From positions 1 through 38,175 of the forward strand of contig CAMLDR010000016.1 of the NCBI GenBank assembly GCA_946478775.1: 38,175 nucleotides of DNA, in the 5' to 3' direction. This stretch comes from an uncultured Flavobacteriales bacterium. GTDB taxonomy: Bacteria; Bacteroidota; Bacteroidia; Flavobacteriales; Crocinitomicaceae. Shown one piece after another: positions 1-7,592 of this stretch. The notes under the pieces are model-generated. The model ran no database searches, was not told the DNA's origin, and worked only from the letters and a program-made list of their open reading frames with translations. The translations under genes were made by a program, and so were the position numbers. Within the stretch, counting starts at the first letter, position 1. Each line of letters starts with the position of its first letter.

Positions 1-168
1 AACTATGAGAACGATGTATACGTTTTACCAAAACATTTGGATGAGAAAGTAGCACGTTTGCATTTGGCTAAAATTGGTGTTGAATTGGATGTTTTGACAG
101 AAGATCAGGCAGCTTATATCAACGTAACTGTTGATGGTCCTTACAAATCGGATGCTTACAGATACTAA
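1..168 (+). CDS. ahcY: Adenosylhomocysteinase, C-terminal end (partial)
   Basis: The window opens inside this gene; 55 codons and a TAA stop are present. The tail contains [14 protein letters not shown], then LTxxQAxYI and ends in [10 protein letters not shown], the very conserved C-terminus of S-adenosyl-L-homocysteine hydrolase. The enzyme splits SAH into adenosine and homocysteine using a bound NAD and so relieves product inhibition of methyltransferases. The terminal Lys and Tyr of KSDxYRY reach into the neighbouring subunit's NAD site in known structures. The start and the catalytic part lie outside the window. A strong hairpin terminator follows 24 bases downstream, so this is the last gene of its transcript. 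Confidence 0.95.
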   Translation, partial: NYENDVYVLPKHLDEKVARLHLAKIGVELDVLTEDQAAYINVTVDGPYKSDAYRY

Positions 169-191
169 GAAATAATAGAATCTATTGGAGA

Positions 192-228
192 AAGAACCTT
201 TCGTTGCGGCGGAAGGTTCTTTTTTTTA
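192..228 (+). terminator. Intrinsic terminator after ahcY
   Basis: AAGAACCTT (192-200) pairs perfectly with AAGGTTCTT (213-221) around a 12-nt loop and is followed by a run of T to 227. This is a textbook factor-independent terminator. Confidence 0.9.
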
Positions 229-268
229 TTTCATATTCCGGCTGTGCGAAGAAGTAATGCTAACTTAA

Positions 269-298
269 TTGCATAATTTCCCGGATTCACTAATTTTG
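269..298 (+). promoter_or_regulatory. Bacteroidota-type promoter, possibly leaderless
   Basis: TTG at 269-271 and TAATTTTG at 291-298 are separated by 19 bases, matching the TTG-N17-23-TAnnTTTG consensus exactly. The -7 box ends only 4 nt before the ATG at 303, so transcription would begin at or next to the start codon. Confidence 0.6.
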
Positions 299-302
299 TT
301 TC

Positions 303-1802
303 ATGCAGCTTTCTGAAAAAATTAAGACCATCAACTGGTCATCATTGAAAACCATTTTGTTTGTTGGATTGATCGTTCGTTTAATTGCGGCAGTTTTTGC
401 GGAAGGCTACAGTATGCACGATGATCATTTTTTAGTGATCGAAGCCGCAGGTTCCTGGGCAGACGGATTTGATTACAATCATTGGCTTCCATGGAATAAA
501 CCCGCCGGATCTGCTCCTGAAGGACATAGCTTTACCTATGTCGGATTAAACTACTTGTATTTTGTAGTAATGAAATTCTTCGGTATTTCAGATCCGAAAA
601 TACTGATGTTAATCAATCGGATCATCCATGCGTTGTTTTCCCTGCTTGTTATTCGATTCGGGTTTTTAATCACGGAAAAACTTTCCAATAAAAAAACAGC
701 AGCTTATGTAGGGTGGATGCTGGCCCTTTTGTGGGTAATGCCTTTCTTATCTGTAAGAAACCTCGTAGAAGTGGTGAGTATTCCATTTCTGATGTGGGCG
801 GTGTGGCTAACCTTGCAGGAAAATCGCAAATGGGCCTTGTTCTATGCCGGTTTACTGATAGGCGTTGCCATTTCATTCCGTTACCAGATTGCCATTTATG
901 CAGTTGGTTTGGGGATTTATTACCTCGTGAAGCTCGAATGGAGGAAATTGTTCCTAATGTCTGCCGGATCTTTAGTGATGTTCCTATTGACACAAGGATT
1001 GGTAGATTACTTTATCTGGGGCTATCCTTTTGCCGAATTTAAAGGGTATGTGGTCTACAATATGAATGAAGGGACACGCTACATGAAAAATGCGAATTAC
1101 TTCATGTATTTTTATGTGCTTTTTGGATTTTTACTCTTTCCATTGGGAATATTAGCTTTGATCGCTTATTTTAAGTCGGCTAAGAAATACCTGATCTTAT
1201 TTATCCCGACTTTCGTTTTTCTGCTATTCCATACCATTTTCCCCAATAGACAGGAACGTTTCATTCTGACTATTTTTCCATTGGTGGTCATACTTGTATT
1301 CCTGGGGATTGAGCAATTGAGGGTCCGAAAATTTTGGAACGGCTTCTGGAAAGTTTCCTGGATTGGATTTTGGATTCTGAATATTCCGCTTTTTTGCATC
1401 GTAACGGTGATGCCTTCCAAAAAATCCCGGGTGAATACCATGTATGAGCTATACGGAAAGGTTCAGGGAAATGAAAACATTTTGATTGAAGCTACCGGTG
1501 AAACCAACCCGGAAATGATGCCTTATTTCTACTCCGGAAAATGGGAATATAAGATCACGGAACGCTGGAACTTGGATACGATTAATCCGGCGAGCTTTTA
1601 TACGATTCAACCGCAGGATTATATTTTCTTCTTTGGTCAAAAGGATTTGGAACAACGCATTGATACTTTTAAGGTCATTTACCCTAAAATGCACCTGGAA
1701 GCCCAGATTGAGCCCGGATTCGTTGATAAATTCTTGCATCGAATCAATCCGAGAAATTCGAATTCCTATGTGGAGATCTGGAAAACGGAAGGAAACAAGT
1801 AA
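303..1802 (+). CDS. GT22-like (Alg9/PIG-B type) membrane glycosyltransferase
   Basis: 499 residues with many hydrophobic segments, the GT-C topology of dolichol/undecaprenyl-phosphate-sugar transferases. Two features point to family GT22: an acidic motif in the first periplasmic loop (MHDDHF, residues 38-43, equivalent to the HPDE motif of Alg9/GPI mannosyltransferases) and NRQERF near residue 314, which resembles the HKEERF motif followed by hydrophobic helices. Family knowledge: these enzymes move a sugar, usually mannose, from a lipid carrier to a glycan or protein on the outer face of the membrane. The substrate cannot be read from sequence. The gene stands alone between the ahcY terminator and a convergent lipoprotein gene. 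The chosen start keeps the first membrane helix; the next Met would delete it. Confidence 0.75.
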   Translation: MQLSEKIKTINWSSLKTILFVGLIVRLIAAVFAEGYSMHDDHFLVIEAAGSWADGFDYNHWLPWNKPAGSAPEGHSFTYVGLNYLYFVVMKFFGISDPKILMLINRIIHALFSLLVIRFGFLITEKLSNKKTAAYVGWMLALLWVMPFLSVRNLVEVVSIPFLMWAVWLTLQENRKWALFYAGLLIGVAISFRYQIAIYAVGLGIYYLVKLEWRKLFLMSAGSLVMFLLTQGLVDYFIWGYPFAEFKGYVVYNMNEGTRYMKNANYFMYFYVLFGFLLFPLGILALIAYFKSAKKYLILFIPTFVFLLFHTIFPNRQERFILTIFPLVVILVFLGIEQLRVRKFWNGFWKVSWIGFWILNIPLFCIVTVMPSKKSRVNTMYELYGKVQGNENILIEATGETNPEMMPYFYSGKWEYKITERWNLDTINPASFYTIQPQDYIFFFGQKDLEQRIDTFKVIYPKMHLEAQIEPGFVDKFLHRINPRNSNSYVEIWKTEGNK

Positions 1803-1934
1803 TTTCCTTCACCATGTTTTTAGCTGGGGCATTCTTCCTCTAAATATGCAAATTCATAAATTTACTTGTTTATAAAGTTGTGAACAGATTTGAGTGTAAC
1901 TATTTGTATGTCAGATAGTTGATTTTTTATTGGG

Positions 1935-2357
1935 TCAGTTATAAATTCGTAAGAGGTTACTTCCGTTCCAGATGGCCTGGTACTTGCGTAACCCCCAACT
2001 TGAGCCGGAAATAGGAGATCCGTCATACATGGAGAATACCGCCCCGGAACAAGCATCGTTTAATTGCAGGAAATTGGTTGAGTCGGCCGTCAGACCGGTA
2101 GCACACGTATTATCGGGATCTTCCGGAGACATACGTTCCCATGCAACAAAAACATCGAGAGACTGTCTGTAAACAATAATTCCCTTGATTCCGCCAGCTA
2201 CGTAAGTCCAGCCTCCAACGCTGTTTAGTTCCTGGTAAGAAGGCAAAGTAAGATCTATCTGAAAATCAAATGCAGTACTAGGAACCGGATGTGTCCTGTT
2301 TTTTTTACAAGAAACACCTGCTAAGATCAAAATCAATAAAAAGATTCGTATTTTCAC
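1935..2357 (-). CDS. Rieske-like lipoprotein lacking the [2Fe-2S] ligands
   Basis: 140 residues starting with GTG at 2357. A signal peptide ends in the lipobox AGVSC (Cys17), so the mature protein is a lipoprotein. The rest follows a Bacteroidota lipoprotein family with a Rieske-type fold: NSVGGWTYVAGG, GIIVYR, DGSPISG and a C-terminal LRIYN. Where Rieske proteins have C-x-H this protein reads S-P-E (within RMSPED), and where they have C-P-C-H it reads D-A-C-S (within NDACSG). By this alignment all four cluster ligands are gone, so it should not bind a cluster. Function is unknown. The 5' end is only 26 bases from the start of the divergent gene at 2384. Confidence 0.7.
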   Translation of the reverse strand: MKIRIFLLILILAGVSCKKNRTHPVPSTAFDFQIDLTLPSYQELNSVGGWTYVAGGIKGIIVYRQSLDVFVAWERMSPEDPDNTCATGLTADSTNFLQLNDACSGAVFSMYDGSPISGSSWGLRKYQAIWNGSNLLRIYN

Positions 2358-2376
2358 TTTACCTTAATTGGAATGA

Positions 2377-2384
2377 CAAAATTA
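2377..2384 (-). promoter_or_regulatory. -7 box for the Rieske-like lipoprotein gene
   Basis: On the minus strand this reads TAATTTTG, a full TAnnTTTG match, 19 nt before the GTG at 2357. It touches the first base of the ATG of the divergent gene at 2384. Confidence 0.55.
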
Positions 2385-2659
2385 TGAAGTTAAGAACGTT
2401 TTTACAAGGGGTTGTATTGTGTGGGTTGTTTATTTTTGGTGCAGGATCGGTCACTTCATCCTATAGTCAGGACGGATCTGTGGAAAAAGCTGAAAAAACC
2501 ATAGCAAAACGCAGAAAGAAAGATGCCAAAATTGCAAAGAAGGAGATGAAAAAATCCAAAAAAGCATTTTGGGCCAAGCAATCCAAGGAAGCCAGGAAAA
2601 GCATCAAACGAAATGCCAAACGCCAAAAAAGAGCAAAACGTCAATCAAGCGGATGGTGA
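2384..2659 (+). CDS. Small exported Lys/Arg-rich protein, unknown function
   Basis: 91 residues. Residues 1-26 form a signal peptide (MKLRTF then a hydrophobic stretch ending near SYSQ). The mature part is about 65 residues of almost pure Lys, Arg, Ala and Ser with no Cys, resembling a highly charged helix. I chose ATG 2384 because the region just upstream (2357-2383) is the divergent promoter gap and an upstream in-frame start would run through the neighbouring gene. No family recognised; a nucleic-acid or acidic polysaccharide binder outside the inner membrane is possible from charge alone. The stop codon TGA at 2657-2659 lies inside a 26-bp dispersed repeat. Confidence 0.6.
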   Translation: MKLRTFLQGVVLCGLFIFGAGSVTSSYSQDGSVEKAEKTIAKRRKKDAKIAKKEMKKSKKAFWAKQSKEARKSIKRNAKRQKRAKRQSSGW

Positions 2660-2680
2660 CTTCGACTACGCTCAGCCACC
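2655..2680. repeat. 26-bp dispersed palindromic repeat, copy 1
   Basis: Begins GGTGACTTCGACTACGCTC and ends CAGCCACC. It is 24/26 identical to the reverse complement of 2824-2849 and carries the stop codon of the gene ending at 2659. Confidence 0.75.
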
Positions 2681-2823
2681 TGTCTTATTCCAAAGAAGTT
2701 GGCAGGAGGAGTTTATTGAATCAAGCAGATTCCAAGTAATAATTGAAAAGTAACTGGGTAGATTTCTTCAAAGGTGACTGAATGCTTACACAGAATCTAC
2801 ATCATAGGCGCAGAGGAGTCAAA

Positions 2824-2849
2824 GGTGACTGAGCGGAGTCGAAGTCACC
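2824..2849. repeat. 26-bp dispersed palindromic repeat, copy 2 (inverted)
   Basis: Begins GGTGACTGAGCGGAGTCGA and ends AGTCACC; the outer 7 bases form a perfect inverted repeat. It ends one base before the stop codon (2851-2853) of the minus-strand gene. Similar GTGACTGAGCGGAGTCGAAG repeats are widely dispersed in Bacteroidota genomes, from memory. Confidence 0.75.
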
Positions 2850-2850
2850 T

Positions 2851-3717
2851 TCAAACGAAGAGCTTCTCTTTCCAGCCTTCTGCTTCAGCTTCCGAAAGCA
2901 GGTTTAACTTTTTCAGATAATGCGTGGTTTTCTCAAAAGCAAGCGGATATTCCTTTCCCGTATAATTCCAGTCCGTTTCGGACAACCACTTTTTCACCTG
3001 GTCGGATTGCAGGTTATAGCGCCATGAAATGATCTCGGTTGAATGTGGGTTTTCTTTGACTTCCAGTGCTTTTTGATTCACAATGGCACACATCTTTTTT
3101 AGAATTTCCGGATGTTTTTCTGCAATTTCTGTTCGTGCTGCAACAACAAAGCAAGGCCATGGCGTTACGACATCGCCCACATAATCGCATTTTCCCTGTT
3201 CTACAAATGGAAAGGTGGTGTACTTTTCCCAAAGAAAAGCCTGGGCTTCGTTATGCTCCAATGCCCACAAACCGCCGTAGACGTCACCAATCACATTGAA
3301 TTTCAATGCCTCCAGGTCCCAATTGTGCTGGTCGGCCATTACGTAAGCCATTAAATGAGAACCCGAACCGTAACGTGAAATAGCAAAAGTTTCGTTTTCA
3401 ATGTCTTCCGGTTTTTTGATAACTCCCTTGGGCGGTACATGAATTCCCCAGCTTAGCGGAGAAACGACATATACTTCCAGGATTTTTGCATCCAAGCCCT
3501 GTAAGATCGACCGGGTAATTCCTTCGGTCAGAAGCACGGCAATATCAATCGACCCGGTTTCCAGTCCGCGAACCATTTGTCCTGTTCCGCCGGTCATATC
3601 AGACCAATGAAGATTTAAACCGATTTCCTGGAATTTGCCTTCCTCAATGGCTAATCTCCAGGGTAAATTAAAATGTTCAGGAACACCACCAATCTTAAGG
3701 CCTAATTCGTTTGTCAT
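2851..3717 (-). CDS. Cytoplasmic NMT1/THI5-like (Ca3427-like) binding-protein-fold protein
   Basis: 288 residues with the pattern of a type 2 periplasmic binding protein of the ThiY/NMT1/TauA group: KIGGVPEHFNLPWRLAIEEGKF at the start, GSIDIAVLLTEG, then ENETFAISRYGSGSHLMAYV at the lobe 1 edge, and NEAQAFLWEKY. It has no signal peptide, so it is expected in the cytoplasm. The cytosolic fungal Ca3427-like proteins are the closest described group I can recall. The ligand is unknown; thiamine-precursor-like or sulfonate-like molecules are family-based guesses. Its ATG overlaps the stop of the upstream ABC exporter by 4 bases (ATGA), so the two are translationally coupled, yet an exporter is not the usual partner of a binding protein. 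Confidence 0.75.
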   Translation of the reverse strand: MTNELGLKIGGVPEHFNLPWRLAIEEGKFQEIGLNLHWSDMTGGTGQMVRGLETGSIDIAVLLTEGITRSILQGLDAKILEVYVVSPLSWGIHVPPKGVIKKPEDIENETFAISRYGSGSHLMAYVMADQHNWDLEALKFNVIGDVYGGLWALEHNEAQAFLWEKYTTFPFVEQGKCDYVGDVVTPWPCFVVAARTEIAEKHPEILKKMCAIVNQKALEVKENPHSTEIISWRYNLQSDQVKKWLSETDWNYTGKEYPLAFEKTTHYLKKLNLLSEAEAEGWKEKLFV

Positions 3718-5474
3718 TTTTTTGTGAATTGCATGGAGTGTAATTTTCGGTACATTCCATCTTTGCGTAATAATTCTTCGTGAGATCCGATTTCCTGGAT
3801 TTCACCCTTGTCCAGGACAATGATTTTGTCCGCTGCCTGTATGGTAGATAAACGGTGTGCAATAACAATAGAGGTTCTTCCTTTCGTAAGCTGTTCGGTA
3901 GCACGCTGGATCAACAATTCAGATTCATTGTCCACACTGGAAGTAGCTTCGTCCAAGATCAAAATATGCGGGTTGTAAACGTAAGCACGAATGAATGCCA
4001 GTAATTGACGTTGTCCTACAGATAGCACGCCGCCGCGCTCACCAACCTGGTAATCGTATCCGTTGGGAAGTCGTTCAATGAAACTGTCGGCGCCCACCGC
4101 TTTTGCAGCGGCGATTACCTCTTCGCGCGTAATTTCTTCGTTTCCTAAGGTGATATTGTTGTGGATGGTATCCGAAAACAAAAACACATCCTGCAACACA
4201 ATAGCGATGTTTTTTCGCAGGGTATCCATGTGGATTTCACGCAATTCCAATTCCCCGATATGGATCGTTCCTTTTTGGTACTCGTAAAAACGGCTCAACA
4301 AATTGACGATCGATGTTTTACCTGCTCCGGTGGCACCTACAAAAGCAATGGTTTCCTTCGGCTGAATCGTCAGGTTGATATCTTTTAGAACCCAGTCTTC
4401 ATCCTTGTAGGCGAAATAAACATGCTCAAACTTCAATGGCTGCTCAAAATCACAATTCGTAACTGTTCCGGATTCCTGAACGTGCTCATGGGTGTCCAAT
4501 AATTCAAATACCTTATCCGCCCGAACGATCCCGCGTTGAAGAATATTGAATTTATCTGCCAGCATGCGGATCGGACGGAATAACATTTGGATCCAAAGCG
4601 TGAAACTGAAAACGGTGCCAAACAGTTCGGTGTCTCCGGCTTTGTGACCGGTCATTGAAAACGCACACCAAACAATCAGCAATGCGATAGAAAGCGAACT
4701 CAGGAATTCGACCACCGGAAAAAAGATAGAGAAAGCCCATACGGCATTGACATGTGCCTGACGGTGGGTTTTATTTACTTCCTGGAAAGCGGCGTATTCC
4801 ATTTTTTCCCGTCCGAAGATCTGAACAATGTTCATTCCCGTCAGGCGTTCCTGTACAAAAGAGTTCAAACGATGGACAGCCGTTCCTTCCTGCTGGAAAC
4901 TCTTCCGCATGGCTTTTGCAAAAATGCGGGTAGCGAAAATGAGGATCGGGATCGGGATAAGTGCCAAAAGCGAAAGCTGCCAGTTGCTGGTGAACATCAA
5001 TACCAAAACCACGATCAGCATTAAAAGATCTCCCAAAATATCGATCAGTCCCGAAGAGAAAACCTCCGAGATTGCTTCAATGTCAGAAACAACCCGGGTT
5101 ACCAAACCACCAACGGGCGAGCGGTCGAAAAACTGCATTCGGAATGTAGAAAGGTGATTAAAGACCTTCACACGAATATCGCGAATAACAGATTGGGCCA
5201 TTAAATTCGAGAAGTAAGCTGCCGAAAACTGAAGAAGTGCCTCGAAAATTAAAATTCCTCCCACAATGATGGTCCATTTCAGGAATAAATTCGGGTTCTG
5301 GCTGTCGACCACGTATTTCTGGACCATATTTCCGATGATCATGGGGCGCAAAGGACCCAAAACAGAGAGTAAAACAGTGCAGATGAATGCCAGAACTAAA
5401 AGGCCTCTGTAAGGTTTTGCAAACTTCAATAAGCGCCTGAAAATCCGAAAATCAATTTTGCTTTGTTTGGCCAT
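3714..5474 (-). CDS. ABC exporter, fused permease and ATPase (MsbA-like)
   Basis: 586 residues. Residues 1-330 form a six-helix type 1 exporter membrane domain; the C-terminal part is an intact ATPase: Walker A GATGAGKTS (about 380), Q-loop VLQDVFLF, signature LSVGQRQL (about 483), Walker B ILILDEATSSVD (about 503) and H-loop IAHRLS (about 541). The family works as homo- or heterodimers exporting lipids, drugs or peptides from the inner membrane; no second half-transporter is adjacent, so a homodimer is likely. Start ATG 5474 gives the expected charged N-terminus MAKQSKIDF. The -7 box lies only 4 nt upstream, suggesting a leaderless mRNA. Confidence 0.92.
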   Translation of the reverse strand: MAKQSKIDFRIFRRLLKFAKPYRGLLVLAFICTVLLSVLGPLRPMIIGNMVQKYVVDSQNPNLFLKWTIIVGGILIFEALLQFSAAYFSNLMAQSVIRDIRVKVFNHLSTFRMQFFDRSPVGGLVTRVVSDIEAISEVFSSGLIDILGDLLMLIVVLVLMFTSNWQLSLLALIPIPILIFATRIFAKAMRKSFQQEGTAVHRLNSFVQERLTGMNIVQIFGREKMEYAAFQEVNKTHRQAHVNAVWAFSIFFPVVEFLSSLSIALLIVWCAFSMTGHKAGDTELFGTVFSFTLWIQMLFRPIRMLADKFNILQRGIVRADKVFELLDTHEHVQESGTVTNCDFEQPLKFEHVYFAYKDEDWVLKDINLTIQPKETIAFVGATGAGKTSIVNLLSRFYEYQKGTIHIGELELREIHMDTLRKNIAIVLQDVFLFSDTIHNNITLGNEEITREEVIAAAKAVGADSFIERLPNGYDYQVGERGGVLSVGQRQLLAFIRAYVYNPHILILDEATSSVDNESELLIQRATEQLTKGRTSIVIAHRLSTIQAADKIIVLDKGEIQEIGSHEELLRKDGMYRKLHSMQFTKK

Positions 5475-5478
5475 GTCA

Positions 5479-5486
5479 CAAAATTA
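5479..5486 (-). promoter_or_regulatory. -7 box of the ABC exporter operon
   Basis: Minus strand reads TAATTTTG then TGAC then ATG, so only 4 nt separate the box from the start codon. No clear TTG is seen at the expected -33 distance. Confidence 0.5.
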
Positions 5487-5639
5487 CATCTAAGGATTGG
5501 GATATGACTTATTTTTAACTGCTAAATTTCACTAACAAAACACATTTTTATTTCCATTGTTTGCTTTTATTCCTTTATTTTGTGAAGTGGCAAAGAGCCT
5601 GATGAAAAAGCACAGAATTCACCTGCAATATTCAATACT

Positions 5640-6287
5640 ATGGTTTACAATTTAGGTCAGTCTACATCCATCTTCAATACGTTTCTTGGAGAGTTGAGGG
5701 ACTGCACGGTTCAAACTGATCCAATGCGTTTCAGACGTAATTTAGAGCGCGTTGCAGAAGTTTTGGCATACGAATTAAGTAAACACCTGGACTATCAAAC
5801 GGAATTGGTAACAACCCCGCTTGGCGAAGCAGAAGTTCCGGTCTTAAAACAGCAGCCGGTCCTGGCAACTATTTTGCGAGCCGGCCTGCCGATGCATCAG
5901 GGCTTATTGAATTATTTTGATCGTGCGGAAAGCGCTTTTGTTTCTGCATACCGGAAACACACAACTGCAGAAGATTTTGATATTCATGTAGAATATTTGG
6001 CAGCTCCGTCCATTGACGGCAAAACATTGATCATTTCCGATCCGATGCTGGCAACCGGCAGTTCGATGGTCATGGTTTACAAAGCACTGTTGAAACAGGG
6101 GAAGCCTGCTAAAGTTCATATCGTGGCTGCAATTGCAGCTCCTGAAGCAATTGAGTTCGTTAAAAAGCACTTGCCGGATACGATTACCATTTGGGTAGGT
6201 GCGATAGACAAAGAATTAACGGCTCAGTCATACATCGTTCCCGGTTTGGGAGATGCGGGTGATTTGGCTTATGGTGTAAAATGTTAA
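5640..6287 (+). CDS. upp: Uracil phosphoribosyltransferase
   Basis: 215 residues, the usual length. The PRPP-binding loop LIISDPMLATGSSM lies at about 130-143 and the uracil-binding GLGDAGDLAYG near the C-terminus; RAGLPM and AAPEAIEF are also conserved. It makes UMP from uracil and PRPP in the cytosol (pyrimidine salvage). Two further plus-strand genes follow at 12 and 0 bases, including a YjjG-type nucleotidase that acts on pyrimidine nucleotides, so a pyrimidine-metabolism link is plausible. A near-miss promoter (TATTTTG) lies near 5575; I do not score it. Confidence 0.95.
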   Translation: MVYNLGQSTSIFNTFLGELRDCTVQTDPMRFRRNLERVAEVLAYELSKHLDYQTELVTTPLGEAEVPVLKQQPVLATILRAGLPMHQGLLNYFDRAESAFVSAYRKHTTAEDFDIHVEYLAAPSIDGKTLIISDPMLATGSSMVMVYKALLKQGKPAKVHIVAAIAAPEAIEFVKKHLPDTITIWVGAIDKELTAQSYIVPGLGDAGDLAYGVKC

Positions 6288-6299
6288 TACCTTAAGATT

Positions 6300-6770
6300 A
6301 TGCCCTGGCACTTTTATTTTACGCTTTTCACCCTGTCGATGATTAAATTCATGTTTGCTCCGTTTGGCGGACCGGCAATGAAACTGAATTTTTTAGAAAC
6401 TTATCTTTCCTGTGTTTCCGGCGCATTCGTGGCAGCGTTCATCTTTTACTTTTCAAGTGAATTTTTCATGATCCGAGCGCATAATAAGCGCAAAGCTTTG
6501 TTGCATGCATCCATCACCAATGGAACACCTCTTAAATACAAACCGAAATTCACACGCTTCAACAAATTGATCGTGAGATTGAAACGCCGGTTGGGAATTT
6601 ACGGAATTGCATTTTATGCACCCTTGTTTTTGTCTGTCCCCGTGGGATCAATCGTAACAGCGAAATTCTATGGAAAGGAAAAACGTACGTTTCCGCTTAT
6701 TTTATTGGGAATTTGTATCAACGGGGCATTGACAACCGGACTTGCCTACATCATTTATTATTTCTTTTAA
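6300..6770 (+). CDS. Small membrane protein, distant similarity to Sm_multidrug_ex family
   Basis: 156 residues with about three to four membrane helices. A central basic loop (KRRLGIYG) is followed by LFLSVPVGSIVTAKFYGKEK and a helix with LGICINGALTTGLAYII. That order (YG-x2-G, small-residue re-entrant motif, A-x-x-G, then a Gly-rich helix) resembles the family of putative small multidrug export proteins (PF06695), but this is an eye-level remote match. It sits 12 bases after upp and its stop codon directly touches the ATG of the nucleotidase gene, so the three are probably co-transcribed. Confidence 0.55.
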   Translation: MPWHFYFTLFTLSMIKFMFAPFGGPAMKLNFLETYLSCVSGAFVAAFIFYFSSEFFMIRAHNKRKALLHASITNGTPLKYKPKFTRFNKLIVRLKRRLGIYGIAFYAPLFLSVPVGSIVTAKFYGKEKRTFPLILLGICINGALTTGLAYIIYYFF

Positions 6771-7487
6771 ATGAAAGTCCGTCAGATTTTCTTTGACCTC
6801 GACAGGACCCTGTGGGATTTCGAAACCAATTCGCGTTTTGCGCTGCAGCACCTGTATGATGATCTGAAACTGGGGGATACCATTGAGCATTTCATGCATT
6901 TTCACCACACGTATATTCGTATAAATGCAGATTTGTGGCAGCAATACGGCAATGGAAAGCTGACCAAAGAGCAATTACGCGACAATCGTTTTCAGAAAAC
7001 GCTGGCACATCACGGAATTCACGATACTCACCTCGCGCAGAAAATGAGCGACGGATACATTGCCCTCTCTCCGCAGCAAACAAACCTTTTTCCCGGTGCA
7101 GTAGAAATGTTGGAAGATTTGAAACAACAGGAGTATGCTTTGCATATTATTACGAATGGTTTCAAGGAAGTACAGCATATTAAGCTTGCAAAAAGCGGAA
7201 TCAGCCATTTTTTTGATCTGGTGCTTTGTTCCGAAGAAATCGGGGTGACGAAACCGCATCGGGAGATTTTTACCGAAGCACAGCGTTTAACATCCTGCAA
7301 AACAGAACATGCCATTATGATCGGAGACGATTTTAAAGCAGATATCATCGGCGCGCTCAACGCAGGCTGGACGGCCATTCATTTTGACCCGGAACACAAA
7401 TACAAGAAAGAACGCAACGTTCCAAGAATCCGGGAATTAGCTGAAGTCCCTAAAGTGGTAAATCTTTTGCCGATTGTAGGAAATTAA
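6771..7487 (+). CDS. yjjG: HAD-family nucleotidase, YjjG type
   Basis: 238 residues, standard for YjjG/YfnB. HAD motif I FDLDRTLWDF (Asp9, Asp11), an alpha-helical cap, motif II IITNGF, motif III near VTKPHREIF and motif IV MIGDDFKADIIGA are all intact. Characterised relatives hydrolyse noncanonical and ordinary pyrimidine nucleoside monophosphates such as dUMP and dTMP, acting as house-cleaning enzymes in the cytosol. The ATG begins at the base after the preceding stop. The location behind upp fits a pyrimidine salvage/cleaning role. Specificity within HAD proteins is hard to prove from sequence. Confidence 0.85.
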   Translation: MKVRQIFFDLDRTLWDFETNSRFALQHLYDDLKLGDTIEHFMHFHHTYIRINADLWQQYGNGKLTKEQLRDNRFQKTLAHHGIHDTHLAQKMSDGYIALSPQQTNLFPGAVEMLEDLKQQEYALHIITNGFKEVQHIKLAKSGISHFFDLVLCSEEIGVTKPHREIFTEAQRLTSCKTEHAIMIGDDFKADIIGALNAGWTAIHFDPEHKYKKERNVPRIRELAEVPKVVNLLPIVGN

Positions 7488-7508
7488 TTGGAGAAATTTG
7501 CAGGTTAT

Positions 7509-7556
7509 TGATGTCCTAAAATCTTAATATCCTGATGTCCTAGCATCTTAACATCT
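7509..7556. repeat. Two tandem copies of a 24-bp repeat
   Basis: Copy 1 (7509-7532) and copy 2 (7533-7556) both begin TGATGTCCTA and share 20 of 24 bases. They end 9 bases before the helicase -7 box. Confidence 0.75.
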
Positions 7557-7564
7557 AATTTCCC

Positions 7565-7572
7565 TATCTTTG
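7565..7572 (+). promoter_or_regulatory. -7 box of the helicase-dnaJ operon
   Basis: TATCTTTG is a full TAnnTTTG match, 20 nt before the ATG at 7593. No TTG is found at the expected -33 distance; that region is the 24-bp tandem repeat. Confidence 0.6.
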
Positions 7573-7592
7573 CACCCTCAAATAAAAACAGG

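Noticed and set aside
5570..5590. Promoter box TATTTTG before upp
   Set aside because: It is one base short of TAnnTTTG and has no -33 partner, so it is not listed as a feature.
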